Shown: positions 41,281 to 50,986, counted from the first letter of the stretch. The stretch is DNA of 64,000 bases from an uncultured Alistipes sp. (GCA_905213895.1 CAJMKE010000009.1:1-64000), one strand, 5' to 3'. Notes: generated by a model not told the origin, from the letters alone. Translations and numbers: made by a program.

Positions 41281-43284
41281 TTACTGTTTTTTATTGTTTT
41301 TCACACTCGTTTTTCCTGCATCCGACTTCGCCGACCTGCGTTTCGGCTTCGGTTCGCAACGCTCTATGATATCCTTTATGTAGAGCAGTCCGCCGACGCT
41401 CGACGCCTGCGAAATCGCGCCGCGCGGTGCGAACGGCGGATTCGGGTCGAAATATTCGGCTATCGAACCGATGCAGTAGTACTGGATATTTTCGTCGAAA
41501 TTCGCCAGTATCTCTTTCGCCGTCGGCAGGAACCGCGCGCCTTCAAGCGATATGCCGCACTGCACGTAGAACATCAAAGGCCATACCCACACAGCACCGT
41601 TGCGGCTCGCAGCCTCGCGCTCGATAGGATTCTCCTTGTATTGCGACTCGAACATCTCGTCCTGCGGAGAAAGCGAACGCAACCCTTTGGGCGTAAGCAG
41701 ATGCTGGCGCACCGTCATCAGCACGTTCACGCGCTGTTCGTCGTCGAGCATCGTATAGTCGAGTCCGCATGCGACAATCTGGTTGCAGCGCACCGAGCGG
41801 TTCTGCGTCCGTCCGTCGGTATAGTCGGCGAGCCAGCCTTCGCCCCCGATTGCGAAAAGTTCGACGAACGACTTTTTCGTCAGTGCAGGCAGCCCTTTCC
41901 AGACCGAAACGAACTCCTTGTCGCCCATCTTCGATGCGAGGGCGAGCGTATATGAAACGGCATTGTACCACAATGCGTTCACCTCGACGGCATAGCCCTC
42001 GCGGCGAATCACCGGCACTCCGTTCTCGACATTGTTCATCCACGTAAGCGCGTAGCCCTCCCGCGAAGCCCATATCAGACCGTTGTCGTGCAGGGCGACG
42101 CAGCCGCCGAAAAATCCCCTGCGGTAAGCCGTCAGGATGCTTTTCATCGCCTCGCCGTACTTCTCCCACAACGTCTTCGCGCCGATATGGCGTTCGAGTT
42201 GCTGCAAAGTCCAGAAGAACCACAGCGGAGCGTCGGCTGCGACCTCGGCGGATGCCTGTCCCGCGAAATCGCCGTTGCGCATGTCGCCGACCATCGTGTC
42301 GAGTACCGCCATGCAATCCTCCTTGTAGCCCTGTTCGAGCGTCAGACCCGGCAGCGAAATGAATGTCGAGCGACCGCCCGTACCGTACCACGGATAGCCG
42401 GCGACGACCTCCGTCCGGTCGCCCGGGCGGCGGATGATGAACTGTCGCGCCGAGTGGTGCAGGCAACTGAGGAAATCTATCTTGTGCGTCCGTCGCGCAA
42501 TGGATGTTTCGTATGCCGAACGAATCTCCTCGCCCGACGCCATCTCGTCTACCGAAGCCGAAAAGATGATGCTTTCGCCCTTGCGGATTTTCATCTCGAA
42601 ATAACCGGTCGTGAGCAGGTCTTCGTGTCCCTCGTAGCCGCGCTCTATCTCCTTCTGATACTCGAAGTCGTAGTACCAGTCCGGAGCAGGAACGAACGAG
42701 GAGTCATCCTTGCTCAACTGCATGTAGAGCCACGGGAAGCCGTCGTACAGACGGTTTTTCACGCCGTTCTTCACCGGATACGAACGCGCATTGGCATACA
42801 TGTTCGCCTTCGAGAGTTCGTGCTTGTTGCGGAACGCGAGGAACGGGCGCAGACGCAGCGTGGTCTCGGAGTGCGCATCCACCAGCGTATAGCGAATCAT
42901 CAGGTGTGTGCGCTTGTGAATCCACAGCAACTCCTTGCGGAGTATCACTCCTCCCACGCGGTAGGTTATCGTCGGTGTCGGCGTATATCCGAAATCGGTG
43001 ATGTATTTATGACCGCGCGGCTCGTAGGTTCCGCGATAGCGGTGCAACGCCAGATTGAACGACTGGTCGTGCTGCACGATGGTCTCGTCGAGCGACGACA
43101 ACAATACATAGGTATTGTCGGTGCTGTCGATTGGAGCGACTATCAATCCGTGATATTTGCGCGTATTGCAGCCGACTATCGTGGTACTCATATAGCCGCC
43201 CCGACGGTCTGTCGCCAGCATTTCGCGTTGGAGCGAATATTCCAAATTACCCAACTCCCGTTTATCAAAAGTAAGTCCCGGCAT
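41281..43284 (-). CDS. Glycogen debranching enzyme (amylo-alpha-1,6-glucosidase type)
   Basis: A 667-residue protein of the archaeal/bacterial GDE type. It has an N-terminal domain (NLEYSLQREMLATDRRGGYMSTTIVGCNTRKYHGLIVAP) and a C-terminal (alpha/alpha)6 GDE_C domain. In the latter, VVAGYPWYGTGGRSTFISLPGL near residue 298, DAPLWFFW near residue 348, DNGLIWASREGYALTWMNN and AVWVWPLMFY mark the catalytic cleft. It hydrolyses alpha-1,6 branch points of glycogen. It starts the three-gene cluster with GT4 and GH57. A -7-like TATCTTTA lies just upstream near 43318. The Lys-rich C-terminus is typical of the group in Bacteroidales. Confidence 0.93.
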   Translation of the reverse strand: MPGLTFDKRELGNLEYSLQREMLATDRRGGYMSTTIVGCNTRKYHGLIVAPIDSTDNTYVLLSSLDETIVQHDQSFNLALHRYRGTYEPRGHKYITDFGYTPTPTITYRVGGVILRKELLWIHKRTHLMIRYTLVDAHSETTLRLRPFLAFRNKHELSKANMYANARSYPVKNGVKNRLYDGFPWLYMQLSKDDSSFVPAPDWYYDFEYQKEIERGYEGHEDLLTTGYFEMKIRKGESIIFSASVDEMASGEEIRSAYETSIARRTHKIDFLSCLHHSARQFIIRRPGDRTEVVAGYPWYGTGGRSTFISLPGLTLEQGYKEDCMAVLDTMVGDMRNGDFAGQASAEVAADAPLWFFWTLQQLERHIGAKTLWEKYGEAMKSILTAYRRGFFGGCVALHDNGLIWASREGYALTWMNNVENGVPVIRREGYAVEVNALWYNAVSYTLALASKMGDKEFVSVWKGLPALTKKSFVELFAIGGEGWLADYTDGRTQNRSVRCNQIVACGLDYTMLDDEQRVNVLMTVRQHLLTPKGLRSLSPQDEMFESQYKENPIEREAASRNGAVWVWPLMFYVQCGISLEGARFLPTAKEILANFDENIQYYCIGSIAEYFDPNPPFAPRGAISQASSVGGLLYIKDIIERCEPKPKRRSAKSDAGKTSVKNNKKQ

Positions 43285-43424
43285 ATTATCGATAATGATT
43301 TTTTGCTTCTGCTATTGTAAAGATACTAAAATTTTGCGAAAAACATCACGAATAGCATAAATTTTATCAAACATCAGACCTTATGGAGCATTTTCCGCGA
43401 CTTTTCGCCGCATCGTTTTGCAGA

Positions 43425-43459
43425 ATTAAGGTCGTTAAAGTCCTTAAAGTCTTTAAGGA
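43425..43459. repeat. TTAARG nonamer array 11
   Basis: About four units between the synthase/phosphorylase gene end and the debranching enzyme promoter, directly touching a terminator hairpin. Confidence 0.8.
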
Positions 43460-43460
43460 T

Positions 43461-43488
43461 GTGCGCGCCGCAGTTTGGCGGCGCGCAC
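43461..43488 (-). terminator. Terminator of the synthase/phosphorylase gene
   Basis: GTGCGCGCCGC / GCGGCGCGCAC, an 11-bp GC stem 36 nt after the stop codon on the minus strand. It has no U tract; the nonamer array follows instead. Confidence 0.7.
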
Positions 43489-43524
43489 AAACGGAAAACA
43501 GCCGCTCTCCGGCACTCCCGTCGG

Positions 43525-46500
43525 CTACGCCCACTTCACGAGGGCGAAATCCATACGGTGCGGCAGACGCGGATTCTTCGGATAGACGCGCAGCGCGACA
43601 TCGAAGATTCCGGTGCGGTTCGGAATGTAGTCGAGCGAATAGGTAACCTTGCCGCCGTCGACGTTGGTCTGCGACAACGGCATCGAATAATCGACGTTGG
43701 CTGGCTCGGCAGCGACGATAGGTTTCGCCACAACGAGTTCCACGCCGATATCCTCCGGCGAAAGTCCGGCGATGTCGAGCGTTACCTCGAAATGGTATGC
43801 AGCACCGACGAGCATCGCCTCGTTGTCGATGCGCGCGCGCTGGACGTCGAGCACCTTCACATTGTCCCATGCCGCCGAAACCTTACGCTTCCATGCCGCC
43901 ACCTCGCGGGCGAGGATATAGTTGTCGGCGACCATCTCGTGCTTGCGGGCGGCGAGTTTGTTGTAGAAACGCTCCTCGTAGTCGGTGAGCATACGGTTGG
44001 TCGTGAAGTTCGACGCGATGTCGGCGATGCACTTCTTCACCGACGCAATCCAGTCGGTCGGCACGCCCATTTCGTTGCGCGAATAATATTTAGGCACAAT
44101 CTGCTCCTCGATGGTCGAATATATCATCTCGGCGTCGAGTTCGTCCTGATGGCTCTTGTCGGCGAACGTCTGCTCCATAGGCAGCATCCAGCCTGCGCCC
44201 TCCTTGTAGCCCTCGACCCACCAGCCGTCGAGCACCGAGAACTGCATCACGCCGTTCATCACGCACTTTTCGCCCGACGTACCCGACGCTTCGAGCGGAC
44301 GGGTCGGCGTGTTGAGCCATACGTCCACGCCCTGTACCATGCGGCGGGCGAGTTCCATGTCGTAGTTTTGCAGGAAGATGATTTTTCCGACGAACTCCGG
44401 CATCGACGACACCTCGACGATACGTTTGATGAGGTCCTGACCCGGCTTGTCGTTCGGGTGAGCCTTGCCGGCGAAGATGAACTGTACCGGATGCTCCTTG
44501 TTGTTCACGATAGCCGACAGACGGTCGAGGTTCGTGAAGAGCAGGTACGCACGCTTGTACGTAGCGAAGCGGCGCGCGAAACCGATTGTCAGCACCTCCG
44601 GTTTCAGACGGTCGGAAATCTGCACGATTTGGCGCGGCGAGTCGAAGCGCACCTGGCTCGGGTCGCTATAACGACGCTTGATGGTCTTTATCAGGCGGTT
44701 TTTGAGGAACATGCGCTCGCGCCACAACTCCTCGTCCGATATTTCGTAGACCTTCTGCCACTCCTTGATTTCGTACTGGTGTCCCTCGAATCCCTTAGGG
44801 AAGTAGCGGGCGTAGAGACGCCGCATGTTCGACGCCGCCCATGTCGGGAAGTGTACGCCGTTGGTAACATATCCTATATGGAGTTCGTTCTTGAAATAGC
44901 CGGGCCACATGTTGCCCAGAATGTCTTTCGACACCTCGCCGTGCAGCCACGACACGCCGTTCACCTCCTGCGAGAGGTTGCATGCCAGCACCGACATCGA
45001 GAACCGCTCGTTCGGGTCGTTCGGATTCACCTTGCCGAGGTTGATATACTGGTCCCACGTGATGCCCAGCACCTCCGGATAGTGCGACATGTACTGGCGA
45101 ATCATCGATTCGGGGAATGCGTCGTGTCCCGCAGGCACAGGCGTATGCGTCGTGAAGAGCGACGACGAGCGGATAACCTCCAAAGCCTCCGAGAACGAAA
45201 GTTTGTTGCGTGCGATGAGGTTGCGGATGCGTTCGATGCCGATGAACGCCGCATGACCCTCGTTGCAGTGGTAGACATCCTGCTTGATGCCCATCTTCAC
45301 GAGAGCGCGGATACCACCGACACCGAGCAGAATCTCCTGCTTCAAGCGGTTCTCCCAGTCGCCGCCGTAGAGATAGTGGGTAACCTGACGGTCCTCCTCG
45401 ATATTCGCCTCGTAGTCGGCATCGAGCAGATAGAGCGCGGTGCGTCCGACCTGACAACGCCATACGCGCGCGCTGAGCGTACGTCCCGGGAACGCCACAT
45501 GCACGGTAACCCAACTTCCGTCATCGTCGCGCACCGGCGAAATCGGGAGTTTGAAGAAGTTCTGCGCCTCGTAGGTAGCCTCCTGCGCGCCCTGTGCCGA
45601 GAGACGCTGGGTGAAATATCCGTAGCGGTAGAGCAGTCCGACGGCGACCATCGGCACGTTCTTGTCCGAAGCCTCTTTCAGATAGTCGCCAGCAAGGATT
45701 CCCAGACCTCCCGAATATATTTTGAGCGTATGGTGCAAGCCGTACTCCATCGAGAAATATGCGATTTTCGGAGCGTCGGCGTTCGGCTTCTCGTTCATGT
45801 ACTCCTTGAACTGCGCATAGACGGCATCGAGCATTCCGAGGAATATCGCGTCGTCTTCCAGTTCGAGCAGACGCTCCATAGGCAGTTTGTCGAGCAGCGC
45901 GATAGGGTTGCGGTCCACCTCGACCCACAAATCCTTGTCGATATACTCGAACAAATCGCGCGCGCCGAGAGTCCAACTCCACCACAGGTTGCGCGACAAC
46001 TCCTCCAACGGATGCAGACGCTCCGGCAGCGACTTCTCGACCATCATGCGCTGCCACGTCGGACGTTCGGCGACGAGTTGCTGGCGGACGAAGTTTATCT
46101 GCTCGTTGTATGCGCCGCCGTCGCCGAGTACGGCACGGTTGGTACGAGCCACGCAACTCTCGATTGCGCATTCGTAAGCCGCCTGATAGTGCTTGAACAT
46201 GTTGCTCCACAACGCGCGCTTCGATATTTCGTATGCCGACGCACGCACCGCACCGACCTTGTCGTCCGGCAGGGCGATAAAGCGGCGGACGGCATCGGCG
46301 ACGGCATCGGCGACGGCATCGGCAGCCTGCCCGATGTTGTCGTCATTGCGCTCCACGACCTCGATGCCCTCGTGTTCGTCGAGCGACGAAATCCACGCGC
46401 CGAAACCGGCGAGCGACGACGTTACGGTCGGAACCGAGAACGCGATGGATTCGAGCGGAGTGTAGCCCCACGGCTCGTAGTACGACGGGAACAGCGTCAG

Positions 46501-47784
46501 GTCCATGCCAACGAGCAGTTCGTAGTAGTTCTTGTTGAACACGCCGTCGTTTCTGTTGAGATACGTCGGCACGAAAATCACCTTCACCTTCGACTCGGGA
46601 CGGTCGAGTACGCTTCCGTTGATAGCCTGCGCAATCTGGTCCCAGGCGACGTTTTCGAGATAGTGGGTCGAATAGCGGTACTGTGCAGGGTCGATAGGCT
46701 GCGACTTGTCGCGCAGATGCGCCTGCAAATCGACGCGCGCGCCGTGATTGGCGGCAGGCACGGTAACGTAGGCGAGAATCTCGCGGTCGAGGTTGCCCGA
46801 CGCAAGGCGTTTGAGAGCCTCGAAGAATACGTCGAGACCCTTGTTATGGAATTCGTAGCGACCGCTCGTACCGACAATCAGCGGCTCTTTCCCGAACTTG
46901 CAGTTCAGGCACGCCTCCGCAACCTCTATCATCGCCTTGCGGGCTTCGCTGCGCTTCGCGTCGTACTCCTCGCCCGTCCAGACGAAGTCGTTCTCGAATC
47001 CGTTCGGCGTAACCGCGTCAGGCTCCTTGCCGAGCAGGTATTTGCACTCGCGGGCGGTGATGTCGCTCACCGTAACGAACGCATCGTGGTACTTCGCGCC
47101 CATCTTCTCTATCGAGTGTTTCGCGACGATATTGAACTGGCGCGCGAGGTCGTCGGCGTTGAATCCCGCCAGACCTCCGTAGAGCGGCAGGCGGTTGCCG
47201 GCGATGCAGCGACCCATGACAGTGGCGTGGGTAGTCATCACGGTAGCCACATAAGGCGAGTGCTTGCGCAGGTACAGACCGCCCGCGGCAGTCATCCACT
47301 CATGGAAATGCGCCACGACCTTGTCCGTCGCCGAGCAGAAGTTTTCCACGTATGACTCTATCACCTGACCCGCAATATAGCCGAAAAGCACCGGCTCCAC
47401 GTAGTCCCACTGACCCGATATGGAATCGACGTTGTAACTCTCCCACATCATCTTCAATATATCGTCCTTCTGCGAGAAGAGCGTCGTGAAGTCTATCAGA
47501 ATCGCAACCGGCGAACCGCAGACCTTCCAGCGACCGATACGCACGCGGATTCCCTTGTCGTAAAGGCTCTGCCGCCACGCCTTCATCAGCGAAGCGTCCT
47601 CCTCGAATTCGGAAACTCCGCTGTCCTGCGAGAAATCGGGACCGACGGTGATGTACTTGTCGCCCAAAAGTCCGGTTACGGTCAATGCCTTCGTGGCAAT
47701 CACGGTGTGGATGCCGCCGACCTTGTTGCATACCTCCCAACTTACCTCGAACAAGGTGTCGGGCGAGAATTTAGTTTCGTTCAT
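43525..47784 (-). CDS. Fused glycogen synthase (GT3) - alpha-glucan phosphorylase (GT35)
   Basis: A 1419-residue fusion with both arms of glycogen turnover. Residues about 1-540 are a GT3-type glycogen synthase (LFEVSWEVCNKVGGIHTVIATK, VAHFHEWMTAAGGLYLRK, YYEPWGYTPLESIAF). Residues about 580-1320 are a glycogen phosphorylase of the short 'alpha-glucan family' type (IAYFSMEYGLHHTLKIYSGG near residue 680, LYRYGYFTQ, VFHCNEGHA-like YHCNEGHAAF, TRPLEASGTSGEKCVMNG near residue 1165). In that last motif Lys ~1171 should bind PLP, and a ~100-residue beta domain follows. I recall this fusion from other Bacteroidales. A 12-bp unit repeated three times (46291-46328) encodes AlaAspAlaVal repeats in the linker of the synthase part. 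It is transcribed alone; a -7 box TATCTTTG lies at 47832-47825. Confidence 0.92.
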   Translation of the reverse strand: MNETKFSPDTLFEVSWEVCNKVGGIHTVIATKALTVTGLLGDKYITVGPDFSQDSGVSEFEEDASLMKAWRQSLYDKGIRVRIGRWKVCGSPVAILIDFTTLFSQKDDILKMMWESYNVDSISGQWDYVEPVLFGYIAGQVIESYVENFCSATDKVVAHFHEWMTAAGGLYLRKHSPYVATVMTTHATVMGRCIAGNRLPLYGGLAGFNADDLARQFNIVAKHSIEKMGAKYHDAFVTVSDITARECKYLLGKEPDAVTPNGFENDFVWTGEEYDAKRSEARKAMIEVAEACLNCKFGKEPLIVGTSGRYEFHNKGLDVFFEALKRLASGNLDREILAYVTVPAANHGARVDLQAHLRDKSQPIDPAQYRYSTHYLENVAWDQIAQAINGSVLDRPESKVKVIFVPTYLNRNDGVFNKNYYELLVGMDLTLFPSYYEPWGYTPLESIAFSVPTVTSSLAGFGAWISSLDEHEGIEVVERNDDNIGQAADAVADAVADAVRRFIALPDDKVGAVRASAYEISKRALWSNMFKHYQAAYECAIESCVARTNRAVLGDGGAYNEQINFVRQQLVAERPTWQRMMVEKSLPERLHPLEELSRNLWWSWTLGARDLFEYIDKDLWVEVDRNPIALLDKLPMERLLELEDDAIFLGMLDAVYAQFKEYMNEKPNADAPKIAYFSMEYGLHHTLKIYSGGLGILAGDYLKEASDKNVPMVAVGLLYRYGYFTQRLSAQGAQEATYEAQNFFKLPISPVRDDDGSWVTVHVAFPGRTLSARVWRCQVGRTALYLLDADYEANIEEDRQVTHYLYGGDWENRLKQEILLGVGGIRALVKMGIKQDVYHCNEGHAAFIGIERIRNLIARNKLSFSEALEVIRSSSLFTTHTPVPAGHDAFPESMIRQYMSHYPEVLGITWDQYINLGKVNPNDPNERFSMSVLACNLSQEVNGVSWLHGEVSKDILGNMWPGYFKNELHIGYVTNGVHFPTWAASNMRRLYARYFPKGFEGHQYEIKEWQKVYEISDEELWRERMFLKNRLIKTIKRRYSDPSQVRFDSPRQIVQISDRLKPEVLTIGFARRFATYKRAYLLFTNLDRLSAIVNNKEHPVQFIFAGKAHPNDKPGQDLIKRIVEVSSMPEFVGKIIFLQNYDMELARRMVQGVDVWLNTPTRPLEASGTSGEKCVMNGVMQFSVLDGWWVEGYKEGAGWMLPMEQTFADKSHQDELDAEMIYSTIEEQIVPKYYSRNEMGVPTDWIASVKKCIADIASNFTTNRMLTDYEERFYNKLAARKHEMVADNYILAREVAAWKRKVSAAWDNVKVLDVQRARIDNEAMLVGAAYHFEVTLDIAGLSPEDIGVELVVAKPIVAAEPANVDYSMPLSQTNVDGGKVTYSLDYIPNRTGIFDVALRVYPKNPRLPHRMDFALVKWA
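46289..46328 (-). repeat. Three tandem 12-bp units within the GT3-GT35 gene
   Basis: GACGGCATCGGC (plus strand) three times in a row, in frame, adding four residues per unit (Ala-Asp-Ala-Val). Copy-number change would keep the frame and only lengthen the helix. Confidence 0.8.
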
Positions 47785-47898
47785 AATTATCTGATTGTTT
47801 GTATCTTCTTTCGAATATCGGGGGCAAAGATAATACTTTATGCCGACAAACGGAAGAATTTATTAAAAATTTTTAATATTATTTTACCTTATATATAA

Positions 47899-49023
47899 TC
47901 ATATCTCAAAAAACGTGCTTATGACGGCATCCGAGAGCAGGAATTTCTCGGGCGGCATCATCAGCCGGTCGTCATCCGCCGTCGCCTTACGGACGAGCAG
48001 TCCCGAATCGACGAACCCGCGCGCCGCCGCTTCGATGCGCTTCGCCTCGTCCTCGCCGAACCCGTCGGCAATACGGCGCAGCGACAGCCCCTCGATGCGC
48101 CTCAACGATGTCATGACATATTCGTTCAGCCGGTCGCGACGCGACAACCGCTCCTCTCCGTAGACGATTCCCGCCGCATATTCTTCCGCCGGCTGCTCGC
48201 ACCAATGCCGCACGTCGCCCGCATACGAATGCGCGCCCGCGCCGATGCCCAAATATTCGTCGCCCGTCCAGTAAGAGGAGTTGTGGCGCGAGCGGAAGCC
48301 TTCGAGAGCGTAGTTCGACACCTCGTAGTGTTCGAATCCCGCGACAGTCAATGCGTCGTGAACGGCGAGAAATTCGCGTTCGCTGCGCTCCTCGTCGACC
48401 TGGCGCATAGTCCCCGCAGCGAGCATCCGACCGAAACGGGTATCGGGTTCGATAGTCAAATGGTATGCCGACACATGCTGTACGCCGAGCGAAAGGGTGC
48501 GGTCGAGCGTGCGGCGCAGCGTTTCGTCGCCGAAGCCGTCCACGCCGAATATCAAATCCACCGATATGTTGTCGAATCCGCCGTCCTGCAACAGTCTCAC
48601 CGCCCGCTCCGCCTGCTCCGCCGAGTGGCGGCGACCCATGAACCGCAGTTCCCCGTCGTCGAACGACTGTATGCCGAGCGAAGCGCGATTGACGGGCGTG
48701 GAGCGCAGACGCGCGACATATTCGGGCGTAACGTCATCGGGATTGAGTTCGACGGTTATCTCCCCGACGCCGCTGCAATCGAAAAGCCTCGCGGCATGGT
48801 CGACAAACCCGCCGAACACCGACGGGTCGAGCAGCGACGGAGTGCCTCCGCCGAAATATATGGTCCTGATTTTGCGGTCGCCGAGAAACCCGCACTGCGA
48901 ATCGAGTTCTTCGTGCATACACTCAACGACCTGCGGAATATGGTGCAGAAGGACGCTGCGACGGAAATCGCAATATCCGCACAAGCGTTTGCAAAACGGA
49001 ATATGGAAATATATTCCAGCCAT
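47899..49023 (-). CDS. hemW: HemW-like radical SAM protein
   Basis: A 374-residue radical SAM protein of the HemW (heme chaperone, formerly HemN-like) family. The cluster cysteines are Cys11, Cys15 and Cys18 in FCKRLCGYCDF. TIYFGGGTPSLL near residue 55, ELNPDDVT, ASLGIQSFDDGELRFMGRRHS and SVDLIFGVDGF are characteristic, and the C-terminal HemW domain is present (SSYWTGDEYLGIGAGAHSY). True HemN has an extra N-terminal region that is absent here, so HemW is favoured over coproporphyrinogen dehydrogenase. The ATG lies only 7 nt after the -7 box TACATTTG, suggesting a leaderless transcript. Confidence 0.9.
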   Translation of the reverse strand: MAGIYFHIPFCKRLCGYCDFRRSVLLHHIPQVVECMHEELDSQCGFLGDRKIRTIYFGGGTPSLLDPSVFGGFVDHAARLFDCSGVGEITVELNPDDVTPEYVARLRSTPVNRASLGIQSFDDGELRFMGRRHSAEQAERAVRLLQDGGFDNISVDLIFGVDGFGDETLRRTLDRTLSLGVQHVSAYHLTIEPDTRFGRMLAAGTMRQVDEERSEREFLAVHDALTVAGFEHYEVSNYALEGFRSRHNSSYWTGDEYLGIGAGAHSYAGDVRHWCEQPAEEYAAGIVYGEERLSRRDRLNEYVMTSLRRIEGLSLRRIADGFGEDEAKRIEAAARGFVDSGLLVRKATADDDRLMMPPEKFLLSDAVISTFFEI

Positions 49024-49030
49024 ATCTCTA

Positions 49031-49038
49031 CAAATGTA
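49031..49038 (-). promoter_or_regulatory. hemW -7 element
   Basis: TACATTTG on the minus strand, 7 nt before the ATG. I find no good -33 at the normal distance. Confidence 0.55.
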
Positions 49039-49191
49039 AAAAAAATTAAGCGAACGGAGAAATAAAGTTTCGATTTTTGCACGAATAACACGACGAACCG
49101 TCGATTATTCAGCGTGAGCGGTAACGGCGGAATCCGAAAAATCGCATGAAAAGATTTGTTTGTAATTTTTTTAAATATTTAGTGTTATTTA

Positions 49192-49222
49192 TTTCACAAT
49201 TCAAAATAAAGCGATATATTTG
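49192..49222 (+). promoter_or_regulatory. pckA promoter
   Basis: TTTC (49192-49195), 19-nt spacer, TATATTTG (49215-49222). The leader is about 93 nt, long for this genome. Confidence 0.65.
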
Positions 49223-49237
49223 CAGTCGGAAAAGAAG

Positions 49238-49280
49238 GCGTCAGACCGCTGTACGACGTAAATCGGAAGCGGTGGGACGC
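49238..49280 (+). promoter_or_regulatory. Stem-loop in the pckA 5' leader
   Basis: GCGT and ACCGCT pair with AGCGGT and ACGC across a 17-nt loop, with a 3-nt internal loop. It sits 41 nt before the start codon and is the only clearly structured mRNA leader I found. Function unknown; it could control stability or translation. Confidence 0.5.
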
Positions 49281-49321
49281 AACGGAAACAGAAGAGGTTA
49301 ATCATTAAAATAGAAAAGATT

Positions 49322-50932
49322 ATGGCTTTCAAGAAAGAAGATTTGGCTAAGTACGGCATCACCGGAACGACCGAAGTAATCTACAATCCTTCCTACGAGC
49401 AGTTGTTCGAGGAGGAGACCAAGCCGGAACTCTCCGGCTACGACAAGGGCGTAGTAACCGAGTTGGGCGCAGTGAACGTAATGACCGGCGTCTACACCGG
49501 ACGTTCGCCTAAGGACAAGTTCATCGTAATGGACGAGAATTCGAAAAACACCGTATGGTGGACTTCGGAGGAGTACAAGAACGACAACAAACCGGCTTCG
49601 GAGGAGGCTTGGGCTGCTGTCAAGGCTATCGCACAGAAGGAATTGTCGGGCAAGAAACTCTATGTAGTGGACGGTTTCTGCGGTGCCAACAAGGATACCC
49701 GCATGGCTGTCCGCTTCATCATGGAGGTCGCTTGGCAGGCTCACTTCGTGAAGAACATGTTCATCCGCCCTACCGAGGAGGAACTCAAAGAGTTCGAGCC
49801 TGACTTCATCGTATACAACGCATCGAAGGCTAAGGTCGAGAACTACAAGGAACTCGGTCTCAACTCCGAAACCGCAGTCGTATTCAACATCACCTCGCGC
49901 GAGCAGGTAATCATCAACACCTGGTACGGCGGCGAGATGAAGAAGGGTATGTTCTCGATGATGAACTACTATCTGCCGCTCAAAGGCATCGCTTCGATGC
50001 ACTGCTCGGCGAACACCAACGAGAAGGGCGAGACCGCTATCTTCTTCGGTCTGTCGGGTACCGGCAAGACCACCCTTTCGACCGACCCTAAACGTCAGTT
50101 GATTGGCGACGACGAGCACGGCTGGGACGACAACGGCGTCTTCAACTTCGAGGGCGGCTGCTATGCGAAGGTCATCAAACTCGACAAGGAGTCGGAGCCG
50201 GACATATACAACGCAATCAAGCGCGACGCTCTGTTGGAGAACGTTACGGTGGACGCAAACGGCAAAATCGATTTCGACGACAAGAGCGTAACCGAGAATA
50301 CCCGCGTTTCGTACCCTATCTACCACATCAACAACATCGTGAAGCCGATTTCGGCTGCTCCTGCCGCAAAGAACGTAATCTTCCTGTCGGCAGACGCATT
50401 CGGCGTGCTTCCTCCGGTTTCGATTCTCACTCCGGAGCAGACCAAATACTACTTCCTCAGCGGATTCACCGCGAAGTTGGCAGGTACCGAGCGCGGCATC
50501 ACCGAGCCTACCCCGACTTTCTCGGCTTGCTTCGGTCAGGCGTTCCTCGAACTCCACCCGACCAAGTACGCAGAGGAACTCGTCAAGCGCATGGAGAAGA
50601 GCGGCGCGAAGGCATACCTCGTAAACACCGGCTGGAACGGTACAGGCAAGCGTATCTCGATTCGCGACACCCGCGGTATCATCGACGCTATCCTCGACGG
50701 TTCCATCAAGACCGCTCCTACGAAGAACATTCCTATCTTCAACTTCGAGGTTCCGACCGAGTTGCCAGGCGTAGACCCTAAGATTCTCGACCCTCGCGAC
50801 ACCTACGCAGACGCAGCGGAGTGGACGAAGAAGGCGGAAGACCTTGCGGGACGCTTCATCAAGAACTTCGGCAAGTACACCACCAACGAAGCCGGCAAGG
50901 CACTCGTTGCAGCAGGTCCTGAGTTGAAATAA
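49322..50932 (+). CDS. pckA: Phosphoenolpyruvate carboxykinase (ATP)
   Basis: Interconverts oxaloacetate + ATP and PEP + CO2 + ADP. In succinate-producing anaerobes it mainly runs toward oxaloacetate. The 536-residue protein has the PEPCK-ATP landmarks: GRSPKDKF near residue 60, MHCSANTNEKGETAIFFGLSGTGKTTLS (P-loop, kinase-1a) near residue 225-255, LIGDDEHGWDD (kinase-2) and FNFEGGCYAK. Codon use differs from neighbours: more T-ending codons (GCT, GGT), as in highly expressed genes. It has its own promoter, a structured leader and a strong terminator, so it is monocistronic. Confidence 0.97.
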   Translation: MAFKKEDLAKYGITGTTEVIYNPSYEQLFEEETKPELSGYDKGVVTELGAVNVMTGVYTGRSPKDKFIVMDENSKNTVWWTSEEYKNDNKPASEEAWAAVKAIAQKELSGKKLYVVDGFCGANKDTRMAVRFIMEVAWQAHFVKNMFIRPTEEELKEFEPDFIVYNASKAKVENYKELGLNSETAVVFNITSREQVIINTWYGGEMKKGMFSMMNYYLPLKGIASMHCSANTNEKGETAIFFGLSGTGKTTLSTDPKRQLIGDDEHGWDDNGVFNFEGGCYAKVIKLDKESEPDIYNAIKRDALLENVTVDANGKIDFDDKSVTENTRVSYPIYHINNIVKPISAAPAAKNVIFLSADAFGVLPPVSILTPEQTKYYFLSGFTAKLAGTERGITEPTPTFSACFGQAFLELHPTKYAEELVKRMEKSGAKAYLVNTGWNGTGKRISIRDTRGIIDAILDGSIKTAPTKNIPIFNFEVPTELPGVDPKILDPRDTYADAAEWTKKAEDLAGRFIKNFGKYTTNEAGKALVAAGPELK

Positions 50933-50950
50933 TATCAGACCGCATACACG

Positions 50951-50986
50951 ACAAGGCAGGACTTTACGGTCCTGCCTTGTTTCTTT
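50951..50986 (+). terminator. pckA terminator
   Basis: ACAAGGCAGGACT and GGTCCTGCCTTGT pair around TTAC, then TTCTTT. Confidence 0.88.

Noticed and set aside
43459..47355. Open frame of 1298 codons on the plus strand opposite the GT3-GT35 gene
   Set aside because: Antisense shadow. The genome favours C/G at codon third positions, so stop codons are rare on the opposite strand. The product is Arg/Val/His-rich with no known motif, while the minus-strand product is a clear two-domain enzyme.
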